Counted from the stretch's first letter, positions 24,229-33,916 are shown. The stretch is DNA of 64,000 nucleotides from DASSBG01 sp963800395 (GCA_963800395.1 CAWDBD010000002.1:310001-374000); one strand, 5' to 3'. The notes: generated from the sequence alone by a model not told the origin. Numbers and translations are program-made.

Positions 24229-25149
24229 GTGAGCGCCGAACTCGCCACTCTCATCGACTTCATCCGCTACGCCGCCAGCCGCTTTTCCGAGGCGGGGGTG
24301 TGCCTCGGGCATGGTCATGACAGCCCCGTTGACGAAGCGACCCATCTGGTCCTTTCGGCGCTGCATTTGCCGCCGGACCTGCCTCCCGTTTATGCCGGCG
24401 GCAAACTCACCGCACACGAGCGCACCCGCTTGCTTGGCCTGATCGAGCGACGGGTTGTCGAGCGTGTGCCGGTAGCCTACCTGGTCGGGGAAGCCTGGTT
24501 TGCGGGTCTGAAGTTCCTCAGTGACGAGCGCGCGCTTGTGCCACGCTCGCCCATCGCCGAACTGATTGTCAACGGCTTCAGCCCCTGGCTGGATGACCGA
24601 CCCGTGCAGCGTGCTCTGGATCTTTGCACCGGCTCGGGTTGCATCGGCCTGGCCATGGCCGGGTACCAACCATCCTGGCAGGTCGACCTCGCTGATATCA
24701 GTCCCGAGGCCCTGAGCCTGGCAGAGGAGAACAGGCTGTTCCAGCACCTGGACGATGGCCGCGTCGAGATACTGCAGTCGGATCTGTTTGGCGGCCTTGA
24801 TGGCCGCTGTTACGACCTGATCGTCAGCAATCCGCCGTATGTGGGTCGCGTGGAATTCGAGTCATTGCCCGAAGAGTTCCAGCGTGAACCCGGACTGGGT
24901 CTGGTCTCGGGCGAGGACGGCCTGGATCTGGTCTTGCGCATGCTGGCCGAGGCGCCCGAGTTCCTCAGCGAGCAGGGCCTGCTGATCGTCGAAGTGGGTG
25001 CCAGCGAACCCGTATTGATCGATACGCTGCCCCAGGTGCCCTTCGTCTGGATCGAATTCGAGTCTGGCCCGATGGGCGTTTTTGCCATCGAGCGTCGTGA
25101 CCTGATTGCGCATGCAGAAATCATTGCGCGCGCAGCAGATGGACGGTGA
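24229..25149 (+). CDS. prmB: Ribosomal protein uL3 glutamine methyltransferase
   Basis: S-adenosylmethionine-dependent N5-glutamine methylation of ribosomal protein L3. The 306-residue protein has RVPVAYLVGEAWFAGLKF, the AdoMet motif DLCTGSGCIGLAMA, and the NPPY motif in IVSNPPYVGRVEFESLP. The segment VPRSPIAELI separates PrmB from PrmC. It starts at GTG; TATACT at 24194-24199 is a possible -10. A 62-codon frame and then aroC follow, the usual prmB-aroC neighbourhood. Confidence 0.93.
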   Translation: MSAELATLIDFIRYAASRFSEAGVCLGHGHDSPVDEATHLVLSALHLPPDLPPVYAGGKLTAHERTRLLGLIERRVVERVPVAYLVGEAWFAGLKFLSDERALVPRSPIAELIVNGFSPWLDDRPVQRALDLCTGSGCIGLAMAGYQPSWQVDLADISPEALSLAEENRLFQHLDDGRVEILQSDLFGGLDGRCYDLIVSNPPYVGRVEFESLPEEFQREPGLGLVSGEDGLDLVLRMLAEAPEFLSEQGLLIVEVGASEPVLIDTLPQVPFVWIEFESGPMGVFAIERRDLIAHAEIIARAADGR

Positions 25150-25334
25150 TCGACCGGGACCCGCAGCGCTGGCTACGGGGACACGCCTTGAGTCCATGGT
25201 GTGCGGATTGGTGCGACGCGATATCATCGCTCCGGTGCACTGTTCCGATAGCAGCACCGGAATTGAAACTGGCTCCGGGCGTTCGGTTGCCAATCCTGCA
25301 TCTCCATTCCCGCATCCCGGTTCCTGAGCAATGA
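25146..25334 (+). CDS. Candidate 62-residue protein bridging prmB and aroC
   Basis: This frame starts at GTG inside the prmB stop (GTGA overlap, four bases) and ends inside the aroC start (ATGA overlap, four bases), exactly filling the gap. That geometry suggests translational coupling across all three. The product is Trp/Cys/Pro-containing (RWLRGHALSPWCADWCDAI), with no signal peptide or known motif. Third-position GC appears lower than in the flanking genes, which argues against strong coding selection. It may be a leader whose translation delivers ribosomes to aroC, or a chance frame. Confidence 0.35.
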   Translation: MIDRDPQRWLRGHALSPWCADWCDAISSLRCTVPIAAPELKLAPGVRLPILHLHSRIPVPEQ

Positions 25335-26413
25335 ACACCTTTGGCCATCTGTTCCGCGTCACCACCTTCGGCGAAAGCCATGGTCCGGCCATCGGCTGCG
25401 TGATTGATGGTTGCCCGCCAGGACTTGCCATTGATGCGTGCGACTTTGCCCACGACCTCAAGCGTCGGGCCACGGGCACTTCGCGTCACACCTCGCAACG
25501 CCATGAAGCGGACGAGGTGGAGATCCTGTCGGGCGTGCACGAAGGTTGCAGTACCGGCACGCCGATTGCGCTTCTTGTCCGCAATACCGACGCACGCTCC
25601 AGGGACTACGACGCCATTGCCAGAACCTTCCGCCCCGGGCATGCCGACTACACCTACTGGCACAAGTACGGCATCCGCGACCCGCGTGGTGGCGGTCGCA
25701 GCTCGGCGCGCGAGACCACCATGCGTGTGGCGGCCGCGGTGGTCGCCAAGAAGTGGCTGGCAAAGCATCATGCCGTGAGCGTGCGTGCCTGTCTGGATCG
25801 GATCGGCGAGATGTCACCCAGGGCATTCAACTGGGATAACGTGGACGGCAATGCATTTTTCTGGCCGGATGCCGACATGCTTGCCGAACTGGAGCAGTAC
25901 ATGAAGGCATTGCGCAAGTCGGGTGATTCGGTGGGTGCGCGCATTGTCGCGACGGCCGATGGCGTGCCGCCGGGCTGGGGCGAGCCGGTCTACGGGAAAC
26001 TGGATGCCGAGCTGGCCGCTGCAATGATGTCCATCAACGCGGTCAAGGGCGTCGAGGTGGGTGCCGGTTTCGAGTCCGTGGCCCAGCACGGCAGCGAGCA
26101 CCGTGACGAAATGACGCCTGATGGTTTCCTGTCCAACAATGCAGGCGGCATTCTCGGCGGCATTTCCAGCGGTCAACCCGTGACTGTGCGGGTGGCGTTC
26201 AAGCCAACCTCCAGTATCATGGTGCCCGGGCAAAGCGTAGACCTGGATGGTCAGCCAGTCGAGATTGTCACCAGGGGCCGTCATGACCCCTGTGTCGGCA
26301 TTCGCGCCGCACCCATCGTCGAGGCCATGCTGGCTCTGGTGCTCATGGACCAGGCCCTCCGGCATCGTGCCCAGTGCGGTGATGTCGCGGCCATGTCGCC
26401 GCGCATTGCCTGA
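25331..26413 (+). CDS. aroC: Chorismate synthase
   Basis: Makes chorismate from 5-enolpyruvylshikimate-3-phosphate with reduced FMN, the last shikimate step feeding tryptophan synthesis. The 360-residue protein begins NTFGHLFRVTTFGESHGP. It contains RRATGTSRHTSQRHEADEVEILSGV and the GGRSSARETTMRVAAA signature, and ends with ISSGQPVTVRVAFKPTSSI and RHDPCVGIRAAPIVEAM. All are standard and the length is normal. It overlaps a small frame at its start and precedes asd by 31 bases. Confidence 0.97.
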   Translation: MNTFGHLFRVTTFGESHGPAIGCVIDGCPPGLAIDACDFAHDLKRRATGTSRHTSQRHEADEVEILSGVHEGCSTGTPIALLVRNTDARSRDYDAIARTFRPGHADYTYWHKYGIRDPRGGGRSSARETTMRVAAAVVAKKWLAKHHAVSVRACLDRIGEMSPRAFNWDNVDGNAFFWPDADMLAELEQYMKALRKSGDSVGARIVATADGVPPGWGEPVYGKLDAELAAAMMSINAVKGVEVGAGFESVAQHGSEHRDEMTPDGFLSNNAGGILGGISSGQPVTVRVAFKPTSSIMVPGQSVDLDGQPVEIVTRGRHDPCVGIRAAPIVEAMLALVLMDQALRHRAQCGDVAAMSPRIA

Positions 26414-26444
26414 CCCACTTCACCCGTGATCGACCCGGAGCAAC

Positions 26445-27482
26445 ATGCCTGACAACAATGCACTGAACGTCGCGGTGGTCGGTGCCACCGGCGCGGTCGG
26501 CGAGGCCCTTCTGGCCATCCTTTCGGAGCGCAAGTTTCCGGTTGCCAAACTTGTGCCGCTGGCCAGCTCCCGCAGTGCCGGCAACGAAGTGTCGTTCGGA
26601 AGCCGAACTCTGAAGACCCGCGATCTGGCCGAGTTCGACTTCTCCGGAATCGATATTGCCTTTTTCTCTGCCGGCGGTGCGGTCAGCCGCGAGCATGCCC
26701 CGCGTGCGGCTGCGGCCGGTGCGCTGGTGATCGACAATACCTCCGAATTCCGTTACGACGACGATGTGCCGCTGGTGATTCCGGAGGTCAACCCGGAGGC
26801 GGTCGCTGATCGGCCCCGCGGCATCATCGCCAACCCCAATTGCTCGACCATGCAGATGCTTGTGGCCCTGGCGCCGATCCATCGGGCGGTCGGTATCGAG
26901 CGCATCAATGTGGCCACATACCAGTCGGTTTCCGGGGCTGGCCGGTCAGGCATGGACGAGCTGGGTCGGCAAACGGCCGCCTTGCTCAATTTCCAGGAAG
27001 CCAAGCCGGACAAGTTTACCCAGCGCATCGCGTTCAACGTGATTCCGCATATTGATCGATTCGAGGACAATGGCTACACCCGCGAAGAAATGAAGCTGGT
27101 GTGGGAAACGCGCAAGATTCTTGCCGACGATGCCATTCGGGTGAACCCGACGGCCGTGCGTGTGCCGGTGTTCTACGGTCATGCCGAAGCCGTGCATATC
27201 GAGACGCGCGAAAAGCTGGATGCCGTCGCCGCCCGTGCCTTGCTTGAAAAAGCGGCAGGTGTTGTTGTACTGGACATGCATGAGGATGGCGGCTACCCGA
27301 GCCCGGCGGTGCACGCCGCCGGACAGGACCCTGTCTATGTGGGCCGTATCCGCGATGACATCAGTCATCCGCGTGGCCTGGCGATGTGGATCGTGGCCGA
27401 CAATATTCGCAAGGGGGCGGCGCTCAATGCGGTTCAGATCGGCGAGCTGCTGCTGGCGAACCATGCCTTCGCGCGCGCCTGA
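26445..27482 (+). CDS. asd: Aspartate-semialdehyde dehydrogenase
   Basis: NADPH-dependent reduction of aspartyl phosphate in the lysine, threonine, methionine and diaminopimelate pathway. The 345-residue protein has the nucleotide motif VVGATGAVGEALL (residues 11-23), the catalytic cysteine at 133 in ANPNCSTMQM, VSGAGRSGMDEL, and RVPVFYGHAEAVHIET with the catalytic histidine. The short USG-1/Asd type fits. It lies between aroC and fimV, an arrangement shared with pseudomonads and xanthomonads. Confidence 0.96.
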   Translation: MPDNNALNVAVVGATGAVGEALLAILSERKFPVAKLVPLASSRSAGNEVSFGSRTLKTRDLAEFDFSGIDIAFFSAGGAVSREHAPRAAAAGALVIDNTSEFRYDDDVPLVIPEVNPEAVADRPRGIIANPNCSTMQMLVALAPIHRAVGIERINVATYQSVSGAGRSGMDELGRQTAALLNFQEAKPDKFTQRIAFNVIPHIDRFEDNGYTREEMKLVWETRKILADDAIRVNPTAVRVPVFYGHAEAVHIETREKLDAVAARALLEKAAGVVVLDMHEDGGYPSPAVHAAGQDPVYVGRIRDDISHPRGLAMWIVADNIRKGAALNAVQIGELLLANHAFARA

Positions 27483-27677
27483 TCCAGGGTCTGGCATGCA
27501 TGAATAAAGGCCGGTAATGGACGCGTGCAAACCGGCTGTCGGCCCATGCACAAGGCCCTGTCAGGGGTGAATGCGTGAAAAGGTTTGTGTAATATGGACT
27601 TGGCTTTGTGTTATAAGGCTGTTTCTAGGTCGTTCCAGATGGGAGCGACAACCATGGATGTGCGTGGGGAATAAATC

Positions 27678-30167
27678 ATGAAGGCTCGCAAGAAACTGGC
27701 AGTGGCTCTGGCATTGTTGCTTGTTACCAGCGGCAGTGCGTTTGCATTGGGACTGGGGCAGATCAAGGTGAAGTCGGCCCTCGACCAGCCGCTGGTAGCG
27801 GAGATTCCGGTGGTTTCGGCGACCGCTGCCGAGTTGCGCGGCCTGAAAGTCTCACTGGCCTCGAACGAGGACTTCCAGCGTGCCGGTATCAACCGGGCGC
27901 GGCTGGATACGCCGCTCAAGTTCAAGGTTGAAAAGCGCGCCGGCAGCACGGTCATCGTGATCACCTCGGAAAAGCCGGTCAGCGACCCGGCTCTGGACCT
28001 GCTGCTTGAACTGAACTGGTCGTCCGGCAAGCTGTTGCGCGAGTATTCGGTGCTGCTCGATCCGCCCGGGATGCCTGCGGCCGCTGCCCGCAAGACCGCG
28101 GTCGCGACCAGTGCTGCAGGCTCGCGCAAGGCTGCGCCCACCAAACCCACGGCCCGCACGACTCCGCGTAAAGGCCGCTCGAAAGGGACATCCGCCAACA
28201 GCGCTGCTGCATCGACGCCCCGTGCCACGCCATCCATCGGGATGGGGGCCAGCTATACCGCGCAGTCCGGCGACAATGTGTGGTCGATTGCCAAGCGCAG
28301 TACCGCCCGTGCAGGCAACATCAATCGCATGATGGTGGCCATCCAGCGTGCCAATCCGGATGCCTTCTACAAGGACAACATCAACGCCCTCAAGAAGGGT
28401 GCGGTGCTGCGAATTCCTGATCGCGCCGACATGGACCAGATCAATGCCGGCGATGCGCGTGCCGAGGTACAGCGCCAGAACATGATTTGGAGCAACCCCG
28501 ATGCGGCGACTCCCAGCATGATGGCGGGAAGCAGCCGTAACGCGACTGGCGGAGCAGGTAGCCGCAATGCACGATCGGACAGCCGCCTCGATCTGGTTCC
28601 CCCCGGGGGCTCGGATACTTCCGGTGCCGGGCGCAGCGGTGTTGCCGGTGGCTCCGGCCAGGCTGCCGTTGCGGGCATCAAGCAGGAGCTGTCGCGAGCG
28701 AAGGAAGAGCTGGCAAGCGAAAAGCAGCGCAGTGACGACCTGGCGACGCGGGTCAAGGACCTTGAAGGTATTCGAGACAACAACCAGCGCCTGCTGAAAC
28801 TGAAAAACGCGCAGATTGCACAGTTGCAGGAAAAACTGGCCAAGGCCAACGAAGCACAGCCGGCCGCGGCTGCCAGCACCAAGGCCCTGCGCGAGGACAT
28901 CTTTGATGCGAACCAGGTTGCTGCCGAGGCTTCGGTCGCATCAGCCGCCCAGTCGGCCACGGTAGCCGGCGCGGCGCCAGCTACCGCCGCGAGCAGCGAG
29001 ATGACGCCGAGCACCGCAATGGCGGCCACCGCCGCTGCCCCCGCAACCGCGGTTGCCGCGACCAGCATGGCACCGGCAAGCCCTGCCGCAAGCGAAAAGG
29101 CCAAACCCGTCCAGGCCAAGACAAGCACGCCCATGCCAGCTGCCCGCAAGCCGGTGCCGGAAAAGCCCTGGTATATGCAGACCTGGGCCTGGATCATTGC
29201 TGCCCTGGTGATTCTCGGCCTGATCCTGTTTGGCTTCCTTGGTCGGCGCGGCAAGGGCGCTGACAGTCGTCAGGATCGCCTCTCTGGTGCGCTGGCGGAC
29301 GATGCGCATGGCGGCGATGAGGGACTGGTGGATGACAGCGAGGACGAGTACGCGCTGCTCGAGGAGATCGAACAGCATCCGGACGAGCTATCCCTGCATC
29401 TGGAACTGGCAAGCCTCTACTACGCCCATCGTGATCAGGACAAATTCGAAGGTGCTGCCGAGGCCATGTATGCGCATGTCGATGATCCCGAGCAGCCGGA
29501 ATGGCAGCAGGTGCGGGCCATGGGCGAGGAGCTTTGCCCGGACCACCCGTTGTTCGCGGAGCTGCACAGTGACGGGCACGGCGCGCAGGACAGCGATTCG
29601 GAATTGGCCGCGATGGTCGAGGAAGACCAGAATCACCATGATGATGACAAGGCTTCCGCAGGCGATGGCCACGGATACAATTTCGATTTTGACCTGACTC
29701 CTGCTGGTGCCGGAGCGCGCGACAATGAGGATAGCCCTGATCATGATCCGATTGATTCCGACCGGCATGAGCCAGCCGATGACACCGAGGACGAAGACCT
29801 GCTCAGCCTGAGCACCCTGGAGCCGACGCGTTCATCCGATGATGCCGATGCGTCCGCGTCGGTAGATGAGTTTGACACTGACGCCATTCTGGCCGAGGCG
29901 ACATCCGAATCGCCCGAGGTTCCGGATGATCCGGAACCCGCGCCAAGCGCAGACGACGAGTCGACAAGCGACGACGTTGAGCAAGACTCTGACGATGACG
30001 ACTTCAGCAGCAATCCGGTGGATACCAAGCTGGACCTGGCGCGAGCCTATCAGGACATGGGTGACGACGAAGGCGCTCGCGCCATGCTTGAAGAGGTGCT
30101 GCAGGAAGGCAGTGACACGCAGAAGGACGCCGCGCGCAAACTGCTTGACGAGCTGGGCAACTCCTGA
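27678..30167 (+). CDS. fimV: FimV-like polar/type IV pilus assembly protein
   Basis: Inner-membrane polar landmark protein linked to type IV pilus assembly and twitching. The 829-residue protein has a signal peptide (to about residue 24), the FimV N-terminal domain (LGQIKVKSALDQPLVAEIPV), a LysM peptidoglycan-binding domain (about 193-248), a coiled coil (about 335-395), an Ala/Thr-rich linker, one membrane helix (about 497-520), a long acidic Asp/Glu-rich cytoplasmic region, and the C-terminal TPR-like FimV motif (TKLDLARAYQDMGDDEGARAMLEEVL). It precedes truA, as usual. The acidic tract between about 540 and 770 is low complexity. Confidence 0.92.
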   Translation: MKARKKLAVALALLLVTSGSAFALGLGQIKVKSALDQPLVAEIPVVSATAAELRGLKVSLASNEDFQRAGINRARLDTPLKFKVEKRAGSTVIVITSEKPVSDPALDLLLELNWSSGKLLREYSVLLDPPGMPAAAARKTAVATSAAGSRKAAPTKPTARTTPRKGRSKGTSANSAAASTPRATPSIGMGASYTAQSGDNVWSIAKRSTARAGNINRMMVAIQRANPDAFYKDNINALKKGAVLRIPDRADMDQINAGDARAEVQRQNMIWSNPDAATPSMMAGSSRNATGGAGSRNARSDSRLDLVPPGGSDTSGAGRSGVAGGSGQAAVAGIKQELSRAKEELASEKQRSDDLATRVKDLEGIRDNNQRLLKLKNAQIAQLQEKLAKANEAQPAAAASTKALREDIFDANQVAAEASVASAAQSATVAGAAPATAASSEMTPSTAMAATAAAPATAVAATSMAPASPAASEKAKPVQAKTSTPMPAARKPVPEKPWYMQTWAWIIAALVILGLILFGFLGRRGKGADSRQDRLSGALADDAHGGDEGLVDDSEDEYALLEEIEQHPDELSLHLELASLYYAHRDQDKFEGAAEAMYAHVDDPEQPEWQQVRAMGEELCPDHPLFAELHSDGHGAQDSDSELAAMVEEDQNHHDDDKASAGDGHGYNFDFDLTPAGAGARDNEDSPDHDPIDSDRHEPADDTEDEDLLSLSTLEPTRSSDDADASASVDEFDTDAILAEATSESPEVPDDPEPAPSADDESTSDDVEQDSDDDDFSSNPVDTKLDLARAYQDMGDDEGARAMLEEVLQEGSDTQKDAARKLLDELGNS

Positions 30168-30174
30168 TCGAATC

Positions 30175-30219
30175 GTGCACGGCAGTTCAGCGGCAAAAGA
30201 GCCCTTGCATGCCGTGCAC
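30175..30219. repeat. Perfect 10-bp inverted repeat after fimV
   Basis: GTGCACGGCA at 30175-30184 and TGCCGTGCAC at 30210-30219 form a 10-bp stem with a 25-base loop just after the fimV stop. No U tract follows, so terminator function is uncertain. The remaining gap to truA (to 30424) shows nothing I can name. Confidence 0.6.
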
Positions 30220-30424
30220 AACTGTCCCAGGGCGGGCCATGAGCGTCCCGGCGCGTGCCTCGGGCTGCACGGTTCCATTTCACTGAGCCAGGGCAAACAG
30301 CATTATTCAAGTGGGCCCTGGCATGCGCAGCATCGCGTCTCCGGCCGGGCTGCACTTTGAAACTCTCTTCAATACGGCAGCGGCCGCGCCAGGCATCAGT
30401 AGCGACGCTGCAGAGGTCTTGTGA

Positions 30425-31192
30425 ATGCGCATCGCGCTCGGCATCGAATATGACGGCACGGATTTTTGCGGCTGGCAGCGGCTCAGCCATGCGCCCAGCG
30501 TGCAGCAGGCTGTCGAGAAGGCGCTGAGCAGAGTCGCCGATCATGAGGTTCAGGTGCATTGCGCGGGACGGACAGATTCCGGTGTGCACGCCCGTTGCCA
30601 GGTTGTTCATTTCGATACCCGGGCCGATCGCAGCATGCGCAGCTGGGTGCTGGGCAGCTGCTCCAATCTTCCGCAAAGCATCGCCGTGCTCTGGGCCCGG
30701 CAGGCAAGCGTAGACTTCCATGCGCGGCATGTGGCACGAGCACGGCGCTATCGCTACACACTGCTCAACCGAGCCGTGCGCCCCGCGCTGGATGCGCGTT
30801 ACGTTGCCTGGCACCGCAAGCCGCTGGATGCCGGTTGCATGCAGCTTGCAGCGCAGGCGCTATTGGGCGAGCATGACTTTTCCGCTTTTCGAGCCGCAGC
30901 CTGCCAGGCGCCCCACGCGCGCCGCAATGTGCAGTACATCAATGTACGACGCGAGGACGACCGAGTGCTGATCGAAATCCAGGCCAATGCTTTCCTTCAT
31001 CACATGGTGCGCAACATCGTCGGCTCTCTTTTGCCGATTGGCGAGGGTGAAAAGCCGGTGCCGTGGCTGGCGGAATTGCTTGCCGGAGCGGATCGGAACG
31101 CTGCCGGCCCCACTGCTGCTGCCAGCGGCCTTTGCTTTGTCGGGCCGCGCTACCCCGCTTCCTGGGGCCTGCCAGCCGAGGTGACCCTTTGA
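30425..31192 (+). CDS. truA: tRNA pseudouridine(38-40) synthase
   Basis: Converts U38-U40 of the tRNA anticodon arm to pseudouridine. The 255-residue protein shows IALGIEYDGTDFCGWQ, the catalytic aspartate at residue 51 in CAGRTDSGVHA, YRYTLLNR, and NAFLHHMVRNIVGSLLPIGEG. These are canonical. Its stop overlaps the TTG start of trpF by four bases. fimV-truA-trpF order is conserved in gammaproteobacteria. Confidence 0.95.
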   Translation: MRIALGIEYDGTDFCGWQRLSHAPSVQQAVEKALSRVADHEVQVHCAGRTDSGVHARCQVVHFDTRADRSMRSWVLGSCSNLPQSIAVLWARQASVDFHARHVARARRYRYTLLNRAVRPALDARYVAWHRKPLDAGCMQLAAQALLGEHDFSAFRAAACQAPHARRNVQYINVRREDDRVLIEIQANAFLHHMVRNIVGSLLPIGEGEKPVPWLAELLAGADRNAAGPTAAASGLCFVGPRYPASWGLPAEVTL

Positions 31193-31833
31193 ATGCGGTT
31201 CGAATGAAGTGCTGCGGGATTACCACCGTCGACGATGCGCTGCAGGCCGCAAACCTTGGTTTTGATGCCATCGGCCTTGTCTTCGCCGCGCGCAGCAAGC
31301 GCGTGCTGTCGCTGGAGAAGGCTCGCGAGATCCGTCGTGCACTGCCACCGATGGTGTCGGCGGTCGCCTTGTTCATGGATAACGATGCCGGTGAAGTGGC
31401 ACGCGTGGTCGACGTTGTGCGACCGGACCTGCTGCAGTTTCATGGCAGCGAGCAGGATGATTGGTGCGCGCAGTTCCGTCTGCGCTACATCAAGGCCATT
31501 GCCATGGGCGAGGGCGCAGCTGCATTGCCCGCCCTGGCTGCCTATCCCGGTGCGGCTGCGTTGCTGCTCGATGGCAATGTGACCGGCCAGGCTGGAGGGC
31601 GGGGAGAGGTGTTCGACTGGTCCTTGATCCCCGAGCATGTCGTGCAACCCCTGATCCTTGCCGGGGGCCTCAACGAGGCGAACGTGGCCGAGGCGGTGCG
31701 CAAGACGCAGCCATGGGCGGTAGACGTTTCCAGTGGGGTGGAGTCCTCGCCGGGCGTCAAGGATGCGGGTAGAATGGATCTTTTTGTGGCGGCGGTTCGC
31801 TCTGCAGCCGCCAATCTTCCCAGGTCCAGGTAA
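31189..31833 (+). CDS. trpF: Phosphoribosylanthranilate isomerase
   Basis: Third step of tryptophan synthesis from chorismate. The 214-residue barrel protein has the catalytic cysteine in KCCGITTVDDA, FVFAARSKR-type phosphate contacts (GLVFAARSKRVLS), LLLDGNV with the catalytic aspartate, LILAGGLNEANV, and AVDVSSGVESSPGVKD. The TTG at 31189 overlaps the truA stop (TTGA) and gives the usual short N-terminal extension; ATG at 31204 is an alternative. The strict KICGIT becomes KCCGIT. It shares one base with trpB. Confidence 0.93.
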   Translation: MNAVRMKCCGITTVDDALQAANLGFDAIGLVFAARSKRVLSLEKAREIRRALPPMVSAVALFMDNDAGEVARVVDVVRPDLLQFHGSEQDDWCAQFRLRYIKAIAMGEGAAALPALAAYPGAAALLLDGNVTGQAGGRGEVFDWSLIPEHVVQPLILAGGLNEANVAEAVRKTQPWAVDVSSGVESSPGVKDAGRMDLFVAAVRSAAANLPRSR

Positions 31834-33050
31834 TGTCTTCGACGCCCATCATTGATTACACAAAGTATCCCGATGAGAACGGTCGCTTTGGTGATTTCGG
31901 TGGCAGCTACGTCGCCGAGACCCTGGTAGCGCCTCTGGCGGAGCTGAACGAGGCCTGGCAAGCCATGCGGCATGACCCGGATTTCATCGCCGAGCTGGAG
32001 CGCGACCTCAAGCACTACGTGGGCCGACCCAGTCCCATCTATCATGCCGAGCGACTGTCTCGGGAAGTGGGTGGCGCGCAGATCCTTTTCAAGCGCGAGG
32101 ATCTCAATCACACCGGTGCGCACAAGATCAACAATACCGTTGGCCAGGCGCTTCTGGCCCGCCATATGGGCAAGCCACGGGTGATCGCCGAGACCGGTGC
32201 CGGCCAGCACGGCGTGGCAACGGCAACGGTATGTGCGCGACTCGGGCTCGAGTGCGTGGTGTACATGGGCGAGGTCGACATCGAGCGACAGCAGATCAAT
32301 GTCTTCCGCATGCAGTTGCTTGGCGCAAAGGTGGTTCCGGTCACTTCCGGCTCCAGGACGCTCAAGGATGCCCTCAACGAAGCGATGCGTGACTGGGTCA
32401 CCAACGTCGAGGACACCTTCTACATCATCGGCACCGTGGCCGGCCCGCATCCGTACCCGGAGATGGTGCGCGAGTTCAATGCCGTGGTCGGCCGCGAGGC
32501 TCGTGCGCAGATGCTGGAGCAGTACGGGCGCCTGCCGGACGCCATTACTGCATGCGTGGGCGGCGGTTCCAATGCCATCGGAATGTTCCATGCCTTCCTC
32601 AATGACCGCGAAGTGCGCCTGGTCGGCGCCGAAGCGGCAGGCGAGGGTCTTGCCAGCGGTCGCCACGCGGCATCACTTGCGGCGGGCCGCCCCGGCATCC
32701 TCCACGGCAACCGTACCTATGTGCTGTCCGACGACGGCGGTCAGATTCGCGAGACCCACTCCATTTCCGCGGGGCTCGATTATCCCGGGGTCGGCCCCGA
32801 GCATGCGTTTCTCAAGGATACCGGGCGCGCCGAGTACGTGGGGGTCAGCGACGACGAAGCCATGGCGGCATTCCATCGCATTGCCCGTACCGAAGGAATC
32901 CTGGCCGCACTCGAGTCCAGCCACGCCATCGCCCAGGCCATCAAGCTGGCCGCGGAGTTGCCCAGCGACGCATTGGTCCTGTGCAACCTTTCCGGTCGTG
33001 GCGACAAGGATGTGCACACCATTGCAGCCCGTGAGGGGATAGCGCTGTGA
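31833..33050 (+). CDS. trpB: Tryptophan synthase beta chain
   Basis: Condenses indole with serine using pyridoxal phosphate. The 405-residue protein shows FGDFGGSYVAETL, the PLP lysine at residue 98 in HTGAHKINN, GAGQHGVATATVCA, the phosphate-binding GGGSNAIGMF, and CNLSGRGDKDVHT. The start overlaps the trpF stop by one base. It pairs with TrpA, encoded 25 bases downstream, to channel indole. This is the TrpB1 type. No leader peptide or attenuator precedes the genes. Confidence 0.97.
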   Translation: MSSTPIIDYTKYPDENGRFGDFGGSYVAETLVAPLAELNEAWQAMRHDPDFIAELERDLKHYVGRPSPIYHAERLSREVGGAQILFKREDLNHTGAHKINNTVGQALLARHMGKPRVIAETGAGQHGVATATVCARLGLECVVYMGEVDIERQQINVFRMQLLGAKVVPVTSGSRTLKDALNEAMRDWVTNVEDTFYIIGTVAGPHPYPEMVREFNAVVGREARAQMLEQYGRLPDAITACVGGGSNAIGMFHAFLNDREVRLVGAEAAGEGLASGRHAASLAAGRPGILHGNRTYVLSDDGGQIRETHSISAGLDYPGVGPEHAFLKDTGRAEYVGVSDDEAMAAFHRIARTEGILAALESSHAIAQAIKLAAELPSDALVLCNLSGRGDKDVHTIAAREGIAL

Positions 33051-33075
33051 GCCCCGTGTTCCGAGTCCCGCAATC

Positions 33076-33882
33076 ATGAACCGGATCGATACCCGCTTTG
33101 CCGAACTGAAAAAGGCCGGCCGTACCGCCCTGATCCCATTCGTGACTGCAGGAGACCCGCTGCCTGATGCGGTGCCGGAACTGATGCACGCGCTGGTTGA
33201 AGGCGGCGCGGATCTTATTGAGCTGGGCATGCCTTTCTCCGACCCCATGGCCGATGGCCCGGTGATCCAGCATGCCAACGAGCGGGCCCTCGAGAAGGGC
33301 GTCACGCTGGACAGGATATTCGGCTGGATACGAGAGTTTCGTCGTCGCGACGATGCCACGCCGCTGGTGCTGATGGGCTACATGAATCCGCTTGAGCTGT
33401 ACGGTTTCGAGGTCTTTGCCGACACGGCCGTGGCCGCGGGTGTGGATGGAGTACTGCTGGTGGATTGCCCAATCGAGGAGGCCGCAAGTTGCCAGCCATT
33501 GCGCGACGCGGGGCTGCATCAGATTCTGCTGGCCGCACCCACGACCAACGAGGTACGGCTTGCCCGCATGTGCGAGCAGGCTACCGGATTCCTGTACTAT
33601 GTATCGTTCGCCGGTGTTACCGGCGCTTCACAACTGTCTGCAGGTGATATTTCCGCCCGGGTTGCGCAAATCAGGCGATCGGCGCGGGTGCCGGTTGCAG
33701 TGGGCTTTGGTGTGCGCGATGCTGATAGCGCCGTGGCCATTGCGACGTTTGCCGACGGTGTGGTTATCGGCAGTGCCCTGGTCGCGCAATTGGCCGAAGC
33801 GGCCGGTGCCGAGGACCTGGCACAGCGTGCACGCGGTTTTCTGCAGCCCATTCGCGCTGCGCTGGACGCGCGCCAGAGTTGA
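33076..33882 (+). CDS. trpA: Tryptophan synthase alpha chain
   Basis: Splits indole-3-glycerol phosphate and passes indole to TrpB. The 268-residue barrel has the catalytic Glu49 and Asp60 at the same numbers as in the model enzyme (IELGMPFSDPMADGPVIQ), LLVDCPIEEA, and the phosphate-binding GVTGASQ and GFGVRDADS. It follows trpB and precedes accD by 34 bases, the order typical of xanthomonads. Confidence 0.96.
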   Translation: MNRIDTRFAELKKAGRTALIPFVTAGDPLPDAVPELMHALVEGGADLIELGMPFSDPMADGPVIQHANERALEKGVTLDRIFGWIREFRRRDDATPLVLMGYMNPLELYGFEVFADTAVAAGVDGVLLVDCPIEEAASCQPLRDAGLHQILLAAPTTNEVRLARMCEQATGFLYYVSFAGVTGASQLSAGDISARVAQIRRSARVPVAVGFGVRDADSAVAIATFADGVVIGSALVAQLAEAAGAEDLAQRARGFLQPIRAALDARQS

Positions 33883-33916
33883 TCTCAGGGCGACGCGAGT
33901 TTCAAGGTAGGTATTG

